This document shows positions 27,068 through 37,190 of a DNA stretch of 64,000 nucleotides, piece after piece (within the stretch, counting starts at the first letter, position 1; each line of letters opens with the position of its first letter). The DNA lies in assembly GCA_020633315.1 (NCBI GenBank), contig JACKDV010000006.1:124001-188000 (forward strand), given 5' to 3'. The DNA is from Myxococcales bacterium (lineage in GTDB: Bacteria; Myxococcota_A; Polyangia; Nannocystales; Nannocystaceae). A model generated the notes under the pieces. That model was given only the letters and a program-made list of their open reading frames with translations, was not told the origin of the DNA and did no database searches. Both the position numbers and the translations under genes were made by a program.

Positions 27068-27949
27068 ATGCGAAGGGTGGTGGCTCTACTCGGCACGTGT
27101 GGCCTGGCGGTGGTGATGACGGGCGGGTGTGCCAAGGGGGTGGACTCCGATGGCTTCACCTTCGGGCCCGTCGACCCGACCAACGACACGGCCACCACCG
27201 ACGGGGGCACCGGTCCGGTGGACCTGACCACCAGCGGCGTCGGCTCGATGACGGACGCGACCGACGGTGGTGGTCCCGACGGCTCGACCGACGACGGCCC
27301 GGCCGTCACCACCGGCCCCGACCCCTCCGAGACCGGCCCCGGCGAGGGCTCGAGCTCGGGGGGCATGGGCTCGGTGTGCGGCGACGGCATGGCCGAGGTG
27401 GGGGAGGAGTGCGACGGCGTCGACCTGGGCGGCCTGAGCTGCCCCGACGTGGATCCGACGTTCACCGGCGGCACCCTGGCCTGCACCGCGGGCTGTGCCT
27501 ACGACACCTCGCAGTGCAGCACCGCCGACAACCCGATCGTGGTGTGCCAGGCGGTGGGCGCCGCCATCAACGACAACGCCACCACCAGCAACACCATCGT
27601 GCTGCCCGCGGGACAGACCGGCGGGACGATCACCGACGTGAACGTGGAGGTCGAGCTCGACCACACCTACATCGGCGACCTCGACATCGACGTGAACATG
27701 GGCGGCACCAGCGTGGTGCTGTTCAACACCTGCAGCTCCGAGGACAACCTCCACGTGATCTTCGACGACTCGGGCGGCGCGCTGACCTGCGCCAGCTCGG
27801 ACATCGGGAGCACGGTCCAGCCCGCCTCGCCGCTGAGCGCCTACGGCGGCGCCACCGTGCAGACCAACTGGACCCTCGACGTGGCCGACACCGCCTCGGC
27901 CGACACGGGCACCCTGCAGCAGTGGTGCCTGACGATCACCTGGATGTGA
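27068..27949 (+). CDS. Lipoprotein with proprotein-convertase P-like domain
   Basis: 293 residues from ATG 27068 (GAGG 9 nt upstream; ATG 27059 is an alternative). The signal peptide LAVVMTGGC is followed by an ~80-residue Asp/Ser/Thr/Gly linker. A small Cys motif (CGDGMAEVGEECDG, CTAGCAYDTSQC) typical of myxobacterial surface proteins comes next. The last ~110 residues are a P-domain: TIVLPAGQTGGTITDVNVEV, HTYIGDLDIDVN, VVLFN, LSAYGGATVQTNWTLDVADT and LQQWCLTITW. P-domains usually accompany subtilases; here no protease is attached. Likely a surface binding module. Confidence 0.83.
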   Translation: MRRVVALLGTCGLAVVMTGGCAKGVDSDGFTFGPVDPTNDTATTDGGTGPVDLTTSGVGSMTDATDGGGPDGSTDDGPAVTTGPDPSETGPGEGSSSGGMGSVCGDGMAEVGEECDGVDLGGLSCPDVDPTFTGGTLACTAGCAYDTSQCSTADNPIVVCQAVGAAINDNATTSNTIVLPAGQTGGTITDVNVEVELDHTYIGDLDIDVNMGGTSVVLFNTCSSEDNLHVIFDDSGGALTCASSDIGSTVQPASPLSAYGGATVQTNWTLDVADTASADTGTLQQWCLTITWM

Positions 27950-27971
27950 TCGTCGGCCCGGGCCGTCGGCC

Positions 27972-28739
27972 CTAGAAGGGACCGAAGCCGCCGAAGCCAC
28001 CGCCCGGGCCGCCGCCGGCCACGGTGAGGGTGTAGGTGGCCGAGGTCTCCCAGGTCACCGCCCCCTCCTCGTCGCAGCGCGCCCCGCCGAGCATCAGCGT
28101 GTGCTCGCCCGGCGACAGCGGCCGCAGCAGGGCGTAGTGGCCGTCGGTGAACACCAGCGGGTAGTCCCCGCCCTGCTTGCCGTAGGCCGAGGCCCAGTTG
28201 TCGTCGTTGAGCGTCGCCTCGAAGGGCTCGGTCACCGCCACGTAGAGCTCCTCGTCGAGCTCCTCGAGGTCGGCGAGCAGGGGCTCGCCGTCGAGCTCGA
28301 GGGTGAGCGAGCAGGTGGTGGAGCGGGCGTAGGCGAAGTACTCGCCCACCCACTCGATGAAGGCGGGGATGTCCTCGGGGAGGTCGGTGGGATCGTAGCC
28401 GGGGACGACCCAGCGGTTGATGAGCGGGAAGAACAGCGCCGTGTGGGCCGGGATGTCGCACTCGCGCTCCACCGCACCGCCGGAGGTGCCCGCCAGCATC
28501 CACACGTGGGGCCCGGGGCCCAGCTCCTGGCCCAGGTCGCACAGCTCGCCGGTGGTGTCTTCGATCGGCGAGCTGGAGTACGGCAGGATCATCGCCCAGC
28601 GCACCCAGCTGCGCGCGAGCTCTTGGTAGAGGGACTGGGTGGCGGGCTCGTCCTGGTGGACGAGCACCTCGTGGTCACAGCCGGCGAGCACGGTCACCGC
28701 GAGCAGCACGGAGCTTCGTAGGGTCATGGAATCGAGCAT
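27972..28739 (-). CDS. Lipoprotein of unknown function
   Basis: 255 residues from ATG 28739 (ATG 28727 is possible). The signal peptide ends LAVTVLAGC. The mature region contains DTTGELCDLGQELGPGPHVW, MLAGTSGGAVERECDIPAHT and ALFFPLINRWV, a pattern I know from a family of exported proteobacterial proteins without assigned function. Near the end a beta-sandwich-like stretch (LSPGEHTLMLGGARCDEEG) and a Gly/Phe tail follow. It converges with the P-domain lipoprotein, leaving 22 bp between stops. Confidence 0.75.
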   Translation of the reverse strand: MLDSMTLRSSVLLAVTVLAGCDHEVLVHQDEPATQSLYQELARSWVRWAMILPYSSSPIEDTTGELCDLGQELGPGPHVWMLAGTSGGAVERECDIPAHTALFFPLINRWVVPGYDPTDLPEDIPAFIEWVGEYFAYARSTTCSLTLELDGEPLLADLEELDEELYVAVTEPFEATLNDDNWASAYGKQGGDYPLVFTDGHYALLRPLSPGEHTLMLGGARCDEEGAVTWETSATYTLTVAGGGPGGGFGGFGPF

Positions 28740-28910
28740 GGTCAGGCGTCCTGTTCTTCTCGCCGTCGGGGCGAGTCGCACGGGGTCGACCACCGACCGC
28801 GGAATTCGATCACTGCGAATTGATCGTCTCGCCGACGACCGGCGGGGAGTGCTCGTCCGGGGGAGGTCACGCGCCGGGTGGGCCCGGCCTCGCCGTGCTG
28901 CCCGCCGGCC

Positions 28911-30623
28911 TCAGGGCTCCGGGTCGTCGTCACCGCCGCGCCGGCGATGCTCGTCGAGGCGGATGATCCGCCCGCGCAGGCGCCCGCCCACGCGCACGCG
29001 ATCCCAGTAGACCTTCACCTCGGCGTCCTGGTCCCGCAGCTCGCGGATGATGCGACCGCGGTGGCGCGCGGGCGAGTCGTGGGGAGGCTCGCGCATCGCC
29101 GCCCGCACCTCGGCCTCGCTCACCACCCGCGGGGCCAGGCCCGAGGCCTCGAGCTCGCGCAGGTAGCCGGCCGGGCCGAGCTCGTGCAGGCGCAGGTCGA
29201 TGGTCTTGCGCACCGGCCAGGGCTCGCCCTGCCCCGCGGTCTCGAGCAAGAAGCGCTTGGTCACCCAGTCCACGCGGCCCACCTGCGAGGCGGGGTCGTG
29301 CTCGAGGGCGTCGAGGGTGCGGCCCCACAGCTCGACCAGTGCCTTGGCCTCGATCGAGAGCGTGCGGCTGCCGTGCACCAGCTCGCGGGCGCGCTCCCAG
29401 TAGCGACGCTGCACCTGCAGGGCGGTGAGCCGCTCGCCGCCCCACTCGATCCGGGCGCCCAGCGAGGGATCGGCGATCACGGCGTGCAGGGCCGCGACGG
29501 GGCGGCGCAGGGTCGGCAGGTCGCGCAGGCGCCCGGCCTCGGCCAGGTCGAGCACCAGCGCGGTGGTCCCCACCTTGAGCAGCTCGGCCACCTGGGTCAC
29601 GTTGGCGTCGCTGAGCCCGAGCTGCAGACGCTGGCGACGAGCGAAGAGCGAGGCGAAGCGACGCCACCGCAGCATGCCCAGCTCGAGCACCGACTTGCAC
29701 AGGTTGCCGCCGTCCCAGATCGCGCGGTCGCTGGGCGCCACGCTGCGTCGGCTGGCCCGCACGATGGCCGGCCCCTTCTCCGAGAGCCCGAAGGAGCCGT
29801 CGGGCCGCAGGGTGCCCGCGCCGCTGAGCACGGGCCGGGTGACCAAGAAGGGCATGATCTCGCGACGGGTCCGCCCGAAGGCCAGCGCCGCCGACAGCCA
29901 CAGGAAGGGCCGCACCGTGGGCTCCCACAGCGCCCGCTCCACCGCGGCGAAGGGTCGCCCCAGGCGGTGCTCGATGGTGTGGCCGCGGCCGTCCCCGAAC
30001 AGCTCACGGAACAGCGGCCGCCGTCGCACGCGGGGCGCCACCAGCCCCGCCAGGCCGAAGCCGAGCAGGAGCACGATCGACAGCACCAGCGCCACCAGCA
30101 GCAGCGCCCAGATCACCAGGCTGCTCAGCAGCGCCAGCGGCAGCAGCAGCGAGAGCCCCGCTCGCCAGGCCCACAGCGCAGGGCCGCGGGCCAGCTCGAC
30201 CCCGTAGCTCTCCTGGGCCCCGTACACGTTGCCCTCGGCGTCCACACAGTTCTTGCGCAGGGAGATCCGCGCGGGCCGACCCGCCGCGGCCAGCCGGCAC
30301 TCGGCCGCGGGCAGCACCTGCTCGAGGATCGCGTCCTGGGCCCGCTGGTAGAGCAGCGCGGTGCCGGGACCTCGGCCCTCGGCGGTGGCCCCCTCCACCA
30401 GCCCGGCGTCGGGCGCCCAGGGCAGCGACTCGTAAGAGAAGCTCCCGCCGTTCTCCACGAAGATCTGCTGCAGCGATCCCTCGCCGGGCCGCGTGCACAG
30501 CTCGGCCTCGATCGACTCGCGGATGGCGGCGTAGACGTCGAGGTTGCTCGGCGCGTCCGGACCGTCACGCGGCGTGACGCCGATGGCGTACTCGCTCTCG
30601 AGGCCGAGCAGGCGCTGGAGCAC
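28911..30623 (-). CDS. Dop/PafA-family (Pup deamidase/ligase-like) enzyme with internal membrane segment
   Basis: 570 residues from GTG 30623. Family motifs: LLGLESEYAIGV (Glu9, the metal/ATP glutamate of Dop/PafA), KNCVDAEGNVYGAQESYGV, REIMPFLVTRPVLSGAGTL, SDANVTQVAELLKVGTTALV and RVDWVTKRFLLE, then LHELGPAGYLRELEASGL. Unlike known Dop or PafA there is an insertion at about residues 150-250. Residues 155-197 of it are strongly hydrophobic, enough for two membrane spans. The strand holding the catalytic Asp (LYxD in the family) reads FSYES, so the base may be Glu65 or lost. It sits 9 bp after a Pup-like gene. Whether it ligates or deamidates Pup, or does both, is unknown. No proteasome or ARC/Mpa gene is in the window. 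Confidence 0.85.
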   Translation of the reverse strand: MLQRLLGLESEYAIGVTPRDGPDAPSNLDVYAAIRESIEAELCTRPGEGSLQQIFVENGGSFSYESLPWAPDAGLVEGATAEGRGPGTALLYQRAQDAILEQVLPAAECRLAAAGRPARISLRKNCVDAEGNVYGAQESYGVELARGPALWAWRAGLSLLLPLALLSSLVIWALLLVALVLSIVLLLGFGLAGLVAPRVRRRPLFRELFGDGRGHTIEHRLGRPFAAVERALWEPTVRPFLWLSAALAFGRTRREIMPFLVTRPVLSGAGTLRPDGSFGLSEKGPAIVRASRRSVAPSDRAIWDGGNLCKSVLELGMLRWRRFASLFARRQRLQLGLSDANVTQVAELLKVGTTALVLDLAEAGRLRDLPTLRRPVAALHAVIADPSLGARIEWGGERLTALQVQRRYWERARELVHGSRTLSIEAKALVELWGRTLDALEHDPASQVGRVDWVTKRFLLETAGQGEPWPVRKTIDLRLHELGPAGYLRELEASGLAPRVVSEAEVRAAMREPPHDSPARHRGRIIRELRDQDAEVKVYWDRVRVGGRLRGRIIRLDEHRRRGGDDDPEP

Positions 30624-30632
30624 GGCGGCTCG

Positions 30633-30818
30633 CTACTCGCCGCCCTCGGGCACGATGGTGTCCCGCAGGTAGGTCTGCTGGGCCTGCTCCCGCGCGTCGG
30701 CCTTGACCCGCTCGGCGAGCTGCTCGGCGCGCTCGCCCGGCGAGGGCTCGCGCTCGTTCGGCTCGGAGGAGGTCGTGGGCTCGAGCTGCGGGGCGGGGCG
30801 GATCATGGCCGAGATCAT
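30633..30818 (-). CDS. pup: Pup-like prokaryotic ubiquitin-like protein ending in Gly-Gly-Glu
   Basis: 61 residues from ATG 30818 (57 from ATG 30806). Pup traits visible: tiny size, strongly charged and disordered N-terminus rich in Pro/Glu/Ser, a central helical segment (GERAEQLAERVKADAREQAQ), and the C-terminus IVPEGGE. Ending in GGE is the activated form of Pup, which would not need deamidation by Dop; GGQ forms do. It lies 9 bp upstream of the Dop/PafA homologue in the same orientation, the usual genetic partner. It diverges from a small helical protein with 51 bp between starts. The call rests on C-terminus, size and neighbour; sequence identity to actinobacterial Pup is low. Confidence 0.8.
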   Translation of the reverse strand: MISAMIRPAPQLEPTTSSEPNEREPSPGERAEQLAERVKADAREQAQQTYLRDTIVPEGGE

Positions 30819-30869
30819 AGCAGGCACGAGGGGCCTTGGCGGAGCGAGGATCGGTCGTATGCTGGCGCC

Positions 30870-31175
30870 GTGAGCGACGATTCCCAACCCGCGTGGCGCA
30901 AGCGACTCGAGACCAGCCTGGACGAGCTGGAGACCCTCGGCCAGCAGGTGGCGCAGCAGCTCGGAGAGTCCACCCAAGGAGCGCGACGCGAGGTGGCGGA
31001 AGCCTGGCACCGGCTCGAGCCGCGGATCGGAGAGGCCAAGGTGAAGCTTCGCGATGCCGCCGACGACGCAGTGGAGCACCTCGAAGGAATGTTCGGAGAG
31101 CTGCGGGCCTCACTGCGGTCGCTCGGGGACGAGCTGCGCGGCAAGGATCGCGACGCGGAGCGTGACGAACCGTAG
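30870..31175 (+). CDS. Small charged coiled-coil protein
   Basis: 101 residues from GTG 30870, with TATGCT 6 nt upstream. The whole protein is amphipathic helix (LETSLDELETLGQQVAQQLG; GEAKVKLRDAADDAVEHLEG), reminiscent of apolipoprotein/LEA-like 11-mer repeats. No signal peptide or membrane helix. It is transcribed divergently from the Pup-like gene, so the two may share control. Function unknown; a role in the pupylation locus is speculation. Confidence 0.6.
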   Translation: MSDDSQPAWRKRLETSLDELETLGQQVAQQLGESTQGARREVAEAWHRLEPRIGEAKVKLRDAADDAVEHLEGMFGELRASLRSLGDELRGKDRDAERDEP

Positions 31176-31213
31176 TGTGCCCGCACACGACGATGCGCTC
31201 GGCTCGTGGCACC

Positions 31214-31229
31214 CGTGTGGCTCCACACG
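31214..31229. promoter_or_regulatory. Short inverted repeat upstream of boxC
   Basis: cgtgtg at 31214-31219 pairs with cacacg at 31224-31229. It lies in the 124-bp gap between the coiled-coil gene and boxC, about 55 bp upstream of a possible -10 (TAGCGT, 31285-31290). It could be an operator for boxCB or part of a terminator for the preceding gene. The evidence is only the symmetry and position. Confidence 0.3.
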
Positions 31230-31299
31230 ACGGAACACGAGCGTAGACCCGCTTAGCGCACGGCTGAGAGGCGTTTCGACCTGCTAGCGTTCCCGGCGT

Positions 31300-32982
<1,683 letters not shown>

Positions 32983-33018
32983 CGCCTTCCGATCCGATCT
33001 CCCTTCCAAGACACCGCC

Positions 33019-34437
<1,419 letters not shown>

Positions 34438-34455
34438 CCGACCCGGGCGATGGCT

Positions 34456-34477
34456 CGGTCGCGACGCCTCGCGACCG
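34456..34477 (+). terminator. Hairpin after boxB
   Basis: cggtcgcga (34456-34464) pairs perfectly with tcgcgaccg (34469-34477) around a CGCC loop, starting 19 bp after the boxB stop. A GC-rich stem directly after the operon fits a terminator, but no T-tract follows, so termination strength is uncertain. Confidence 0.45.
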
Positions 34478-34577
34478 GGCCGCTCCTGGTCGTTTCGTCG
34501 GACTCCATGGATCTGAAGCGACTGCCTCCGTCGACCCGAGACCACGCGCAGCGACGGGGCGCCGAGGATCGAGGCGC

Positions 34578-34799
34578 TCAGCGCAGGTCGATGTCGGAGC
34601 CCGGCCCCATGATGCCGCTGAGCGCCCGCAGGCTCAGCGCCCCCAGCAGGCCGGTGAAGCCCATCAGCACCAGCTCGGGGTGAGCGTGGATGTCGGGCTC
34701 GAGCGCGAACAGCAACACCGAGATCAGGCCGAGCGCGAGGAACACCCACTTGAGGCCGTTGAGGACCCCGGTCTCGTGAAGCTTGTGCCCGCCGCTCAT
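34578..34799 (-). CDS. Small two-helix membrane protein
   Basis: 73 residues from ATG 34799 (ATG 34814 in frame). Two hydrophobic segments (GLKWVFLALGLISVLLFAL and ELVLMGFTGLLGALSLRAL) flank a short acidic/His loop. No family recognised. It lies 62 bp downstream of the MAPEG-like gene on the same strand and may be co-transcribed. Confidence 0.55.
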   Translation of the reverse strand: MSGGHKLHETGVLNGLKWVFLALGLISVLLFALEPDIHAHPELVLMGFTGLLGALSLRALSGIMGPGSDIDLR

Positions 34800-34861
34800 C
34801 GACCCGACAACCATGCCCGGGCGCCGGTCGCACGGCAAGCGGCTCGTGGGGGGCAGCGACG

Positions 34862-35266
34862 TCACAGCCAGGGCAGGCCGAACAGGGCGAGGGTGCAGAC
34901 GAAGCCGATCCCCCAGATCGCCGAGCGCAGGTAGTCCTGATCGGCGAGGTAGGCCCCGATGTAGAGGGTGCGCGAGACCACGAAGGCCACCGAGAGCACG
35001 CTGGCCCGGTAGTCGTCGGCACCACACAGGTGGGCGACGAGCACGGCCGCCGCGAAGCCGGGGAACGCCTCGAATCCGTTGTAGTGCGCGGCCCGAGCGC
35101 GAGCGCCCCAGCCGTCGAGCTTGGCCTGCTGACCGCGAGGATCCTTGTTGTCGTAGCCGCCGGGCTGCTTGGCCATCGCGGCCGAGAGCGGGAGCTTGGG
35201 CAGGTAGATCAGCAGGTACGCCACCAGCACGCAGATGAAGGGCGTCGTCATCGCGTCGATCAGCAT
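34862..35266 (-). CDS. MAPEG-family membrane protein
   Basis: 134 residues from ATG 35266. Four transmembrane helices and the motif RARAAHYNGFEAFPGFAAAV, with VSRTLYIGAYLADQDYLRSA, are diagnostic of bacterial MAPEG-like proteins (membrane-associated eicosanoid/glutathione metabolism superfamily). The Arg/Asn/Glu residues in the first motif line the family active site. Glutathione transferase or peroxidase activity is typical of characterised members but not assured here. Confidence 0.82.
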   Translation of the reverse strand: MLIDAMTTPFICVLVAYLLIYLPKLPLSAAMAKQPGGYDNKDPRGQQAKLDGWGARARAAHYNGFEAFPGFAAAVLVAHLCGADDYRASVLSVAFVVSRTLYIGAYLADQDYLRSAIWGIGFVCTLALFGLPWL

Positions 35267-35273
35267 AGCGCCA

Positions 35274-35307
35274 CGAGGGCGGTCCCCGAAGCCGGGGGCC
35301 GCCCTCG
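35274..35307 (-). terminator. Strong hairpin after the trypsin-like protease gene
   Basis: Bases 35274-35287 pair with 35294-35307 over 14 bp with one G-T pair and a six-base loop. It lies between the 3-prime end of the protease gene (35341) and the start of the MAPEG gene (35266), both on the minus strand. It probably terminates protease transcription. No T-run is visible. Confidence 0.55.
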
Positions 35308-35340
35308 CGAGATCTGCGGGCCGTGGCCCGCGAGCACGGG

Positions 35341-36678
35341 CTACGGCAGGTCGAGCTGCAGCTCGTACTGGCCCGAGCCGCTGTAGGACTCGATCTTCCA
35401 GGCGTAGTAGCCCGCGCTGCCCTGGACCACGATCTCCTCGTCGGAGGAGGTCGACAGCGACGACCCCACGGTGCTCCAGCCGCTGCCGTTCCACTTCCAC
35501 AGGCGCAGGTCGAAGTCGGTGCCGGCGGGGCCGCTGAGGTACCCACGGTGCTCGCCCGAGGCGGCGTAGTAGTAGGTGCCATCGGGCTGGTAGTCGGCGT
35601 CGCCGCTTCCGCTGAGCGTGCCGGCGTAGCGATCGCAGCCGGGGCACACCCCGGGGTCGCCCCCGCCACCGTCTCCGCCACCACCGTCTCCGCCCCCATC
35701 ATCACCACCGCCGTCGTCGGCATAGGGGGCGCCACAGGCCGCGCCGTAGCCCGTGGCCGCGCCGCCGCTGCAGCCGCTGGCCCAGGTGCCGGTGCCGTCC
35801 CCGGGGCTCAGCGGGAAGCTGCTGCAGTCGGGCCCGGGGTTCCAGGTGCCGTCGGCGTCGTGGCAGGGGGTGAGGTCGTAGCCGGTCTGCGACTCGAACC
35901 AAGCCATGCCGTTGTGCATCATCGAGTAGTACCCGCCGCCGCCACAGGCCCCGCCGTACGAGGTGATGCCGAACACCCGCCACGAGCCGTCGTCGGTCTG
36001 CACGAACACCGGGCCGCCCGAGTCGCCCTGGCAGCTGTCCTTGCCGCCGCCGCCCACGTGGGCCTCGCCCTTGGCGGTGATGCTGTTGATCTGCGTGACC
36101 ACCTCGCGCTTGACCCCGTAGGGCCCGGTGTCGGCGTTGCCGAAGCCCACCACGGTGACCTCCTGGCCGGCCCGGAGGTACTCGTCGGCCTCGCAGCCCA
36201 TCAGGATGGGCACCAGCGGCACGTCGTCGACGGCCTCCGCGAGCACGCAGTAGGCGAAGTCGTCGCCCTCCCCCGGTCCCCCGCCCGGGTAGATGGCACA
36301 GCGCTCGGTCGGCACGCTGCGTCCGCCGTTGCCCGAGTAGACCGACTCCCCGAGCCGCACCGAGTCGTAGTCGGAGCCGCAGTGCGCGGCGTAGACGACC
36401 ACCCGCTCGTGCACGAGCGTCCCCGAGCACGAGCCGCCCAGCGAGACCGTGGTCGGCCAACCACAGGTCGCCACGTCGGTGCCCCCATAGATGGGCGAGG
36501 TGGGCGGGAGCCCGTCGGGCTCCGGCAGCTCGTCGTCGGGCTCCGGCAGCTCGTCCTCGCCCCCCCAGACATTGCCGTCACGCCCCCCCTCGGCGTCCAG
36601 GCAAGCGGTAGAGAGGCCGGCGAGCAGGAGCAGCGAGCATCCCGTCGCAGTGGTGATGTTGAGGTGTTTGCGCGCCAT
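35341..36678 (-). CDS. Trypsin-like (S1) serine protease lipoprotein with pre-peptidase-type C-terminal domain
   Basis: 445 residues from ATG 36678. The signal peptide ends LAGLSTAC. A short tandem DELPEPD linker precedes the protease domain. The catalytic triad is visible: YAAHCG (His99), GDDFAYC (Asp140) and CQGDSGGP (Ser220). Mature N-terminus IYGGTDVAT is at about residue 63. After the protease domain comes a Gly/Asp-only linker (GGGDGGGG type). A ~90-residue beta-sandwich (YYAASGEHRGYLSGPAGTDF; YAWKIESYSGSGQYELQLDL) resembles bacterial pre-peptidase C-terminal domains. It is likely a secreted or surface predatory protease. Confidence 0.9.
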   Translation of the reverse strand: MARKHLNITTATGCSLLLLAGLSTACLDAEGGRDGNVWGGEDELPEPDDELPEPDGLPPTSPIYGGTDVATCGWPTTVSLGGSCSGTLVHERVVVYAAHCGSDYDSVRLGESVYSGNGGRSVPTERCAIYPGGGPGEGDDFAYCVLAEAVDDVPLVPILMGCEADEYLRAGQEVTVVGFGNADTGPYGVKREVVTQINSITAKGEAHVGGGGKDSCQGDSGGPVFVQTDDGSWRVFGITSYGGACGGGGYYSMMHNGMAWFESQTGYDLTPCHDADGTWNPGPDCSSFPLSPGDGTGTWASGCSGGAATGYGAACGAPYADDGGGDDGGGDGGGGDGGGGDPGVCPGCDRYAGTLSGSGDADYQPDGTYYYAASGEHRGYLSGPAGTDFDLRLWKWNGSGWSTVGSSLSTSSDEEIVVQGSAGYYAWKIESYSGSGQYELQLDLP

Positions 36679-37190
36679 CGTCGTGTCGTCCTGTCGTCGT
36701 CTCGTTGGGGTTGGTCGGCCCCACTCCGCGATGGAGGCCGAGGGTTCCCAGCGCGGAACATAGAGGAACGACACCGCGGCGCGAGGCCCCCAAGAGGGCG
36801 ACAATGGGCGCAACCCCACTACCTGGCTCTACCTGGACCTACATGGTGCGAGGTGTCGTCTTGTGCAAGTGGTGCGGGCCGAGGTGAAACCACCGGAGTC
36901 GACCTCTCACCAGGTGCGCACCCTTGGGCAATCTGCGTACAGCGATCGACACGAAGCACTATTTTCGAATTTCTTAGTTCCTGCGTTGCCGTGGTGACCG
37001 CTGCCACGCGATTCACAGGATCTCGGCGCGCGGCCACGATGGTCTCGCGCGGCGATCGTGATCCGCGCGATCGCGACGACGATCGAGCGGCCGAGATCAC
37101 GGGGCCCACCGGTCGATGAATCGGCCCGGAGCACGAGGGGTCGAAGCACCCACGCATGCGGCACCAGTGCTAGCGTGCCCCCGGACCGAG
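36679..37190. other. 512-bp intergenic region between divergent genes
   Basis: No supported gene. The part from about 36930 to 37030 is clearly less GC-rich than its surroundings (attttcgaatttcttagttc), which is unusual here and suits promoter or regulatory DNA for the divergent protease and lipoprotein genes. TAGCGT at 37171-37176 is a candidate -10 for the plus-strand gene. Open frames in the stretch lack coding character. Confidence 0.4.

Noticed and set aside
28878..30869. N-terminal extension of the 101-residue coiled-coil protein (up to 765 residues)
   Set aside because: The extension is antisense to the Dop/PafA gene; the real start is GTG 30870 with a -10-like box just upstream.
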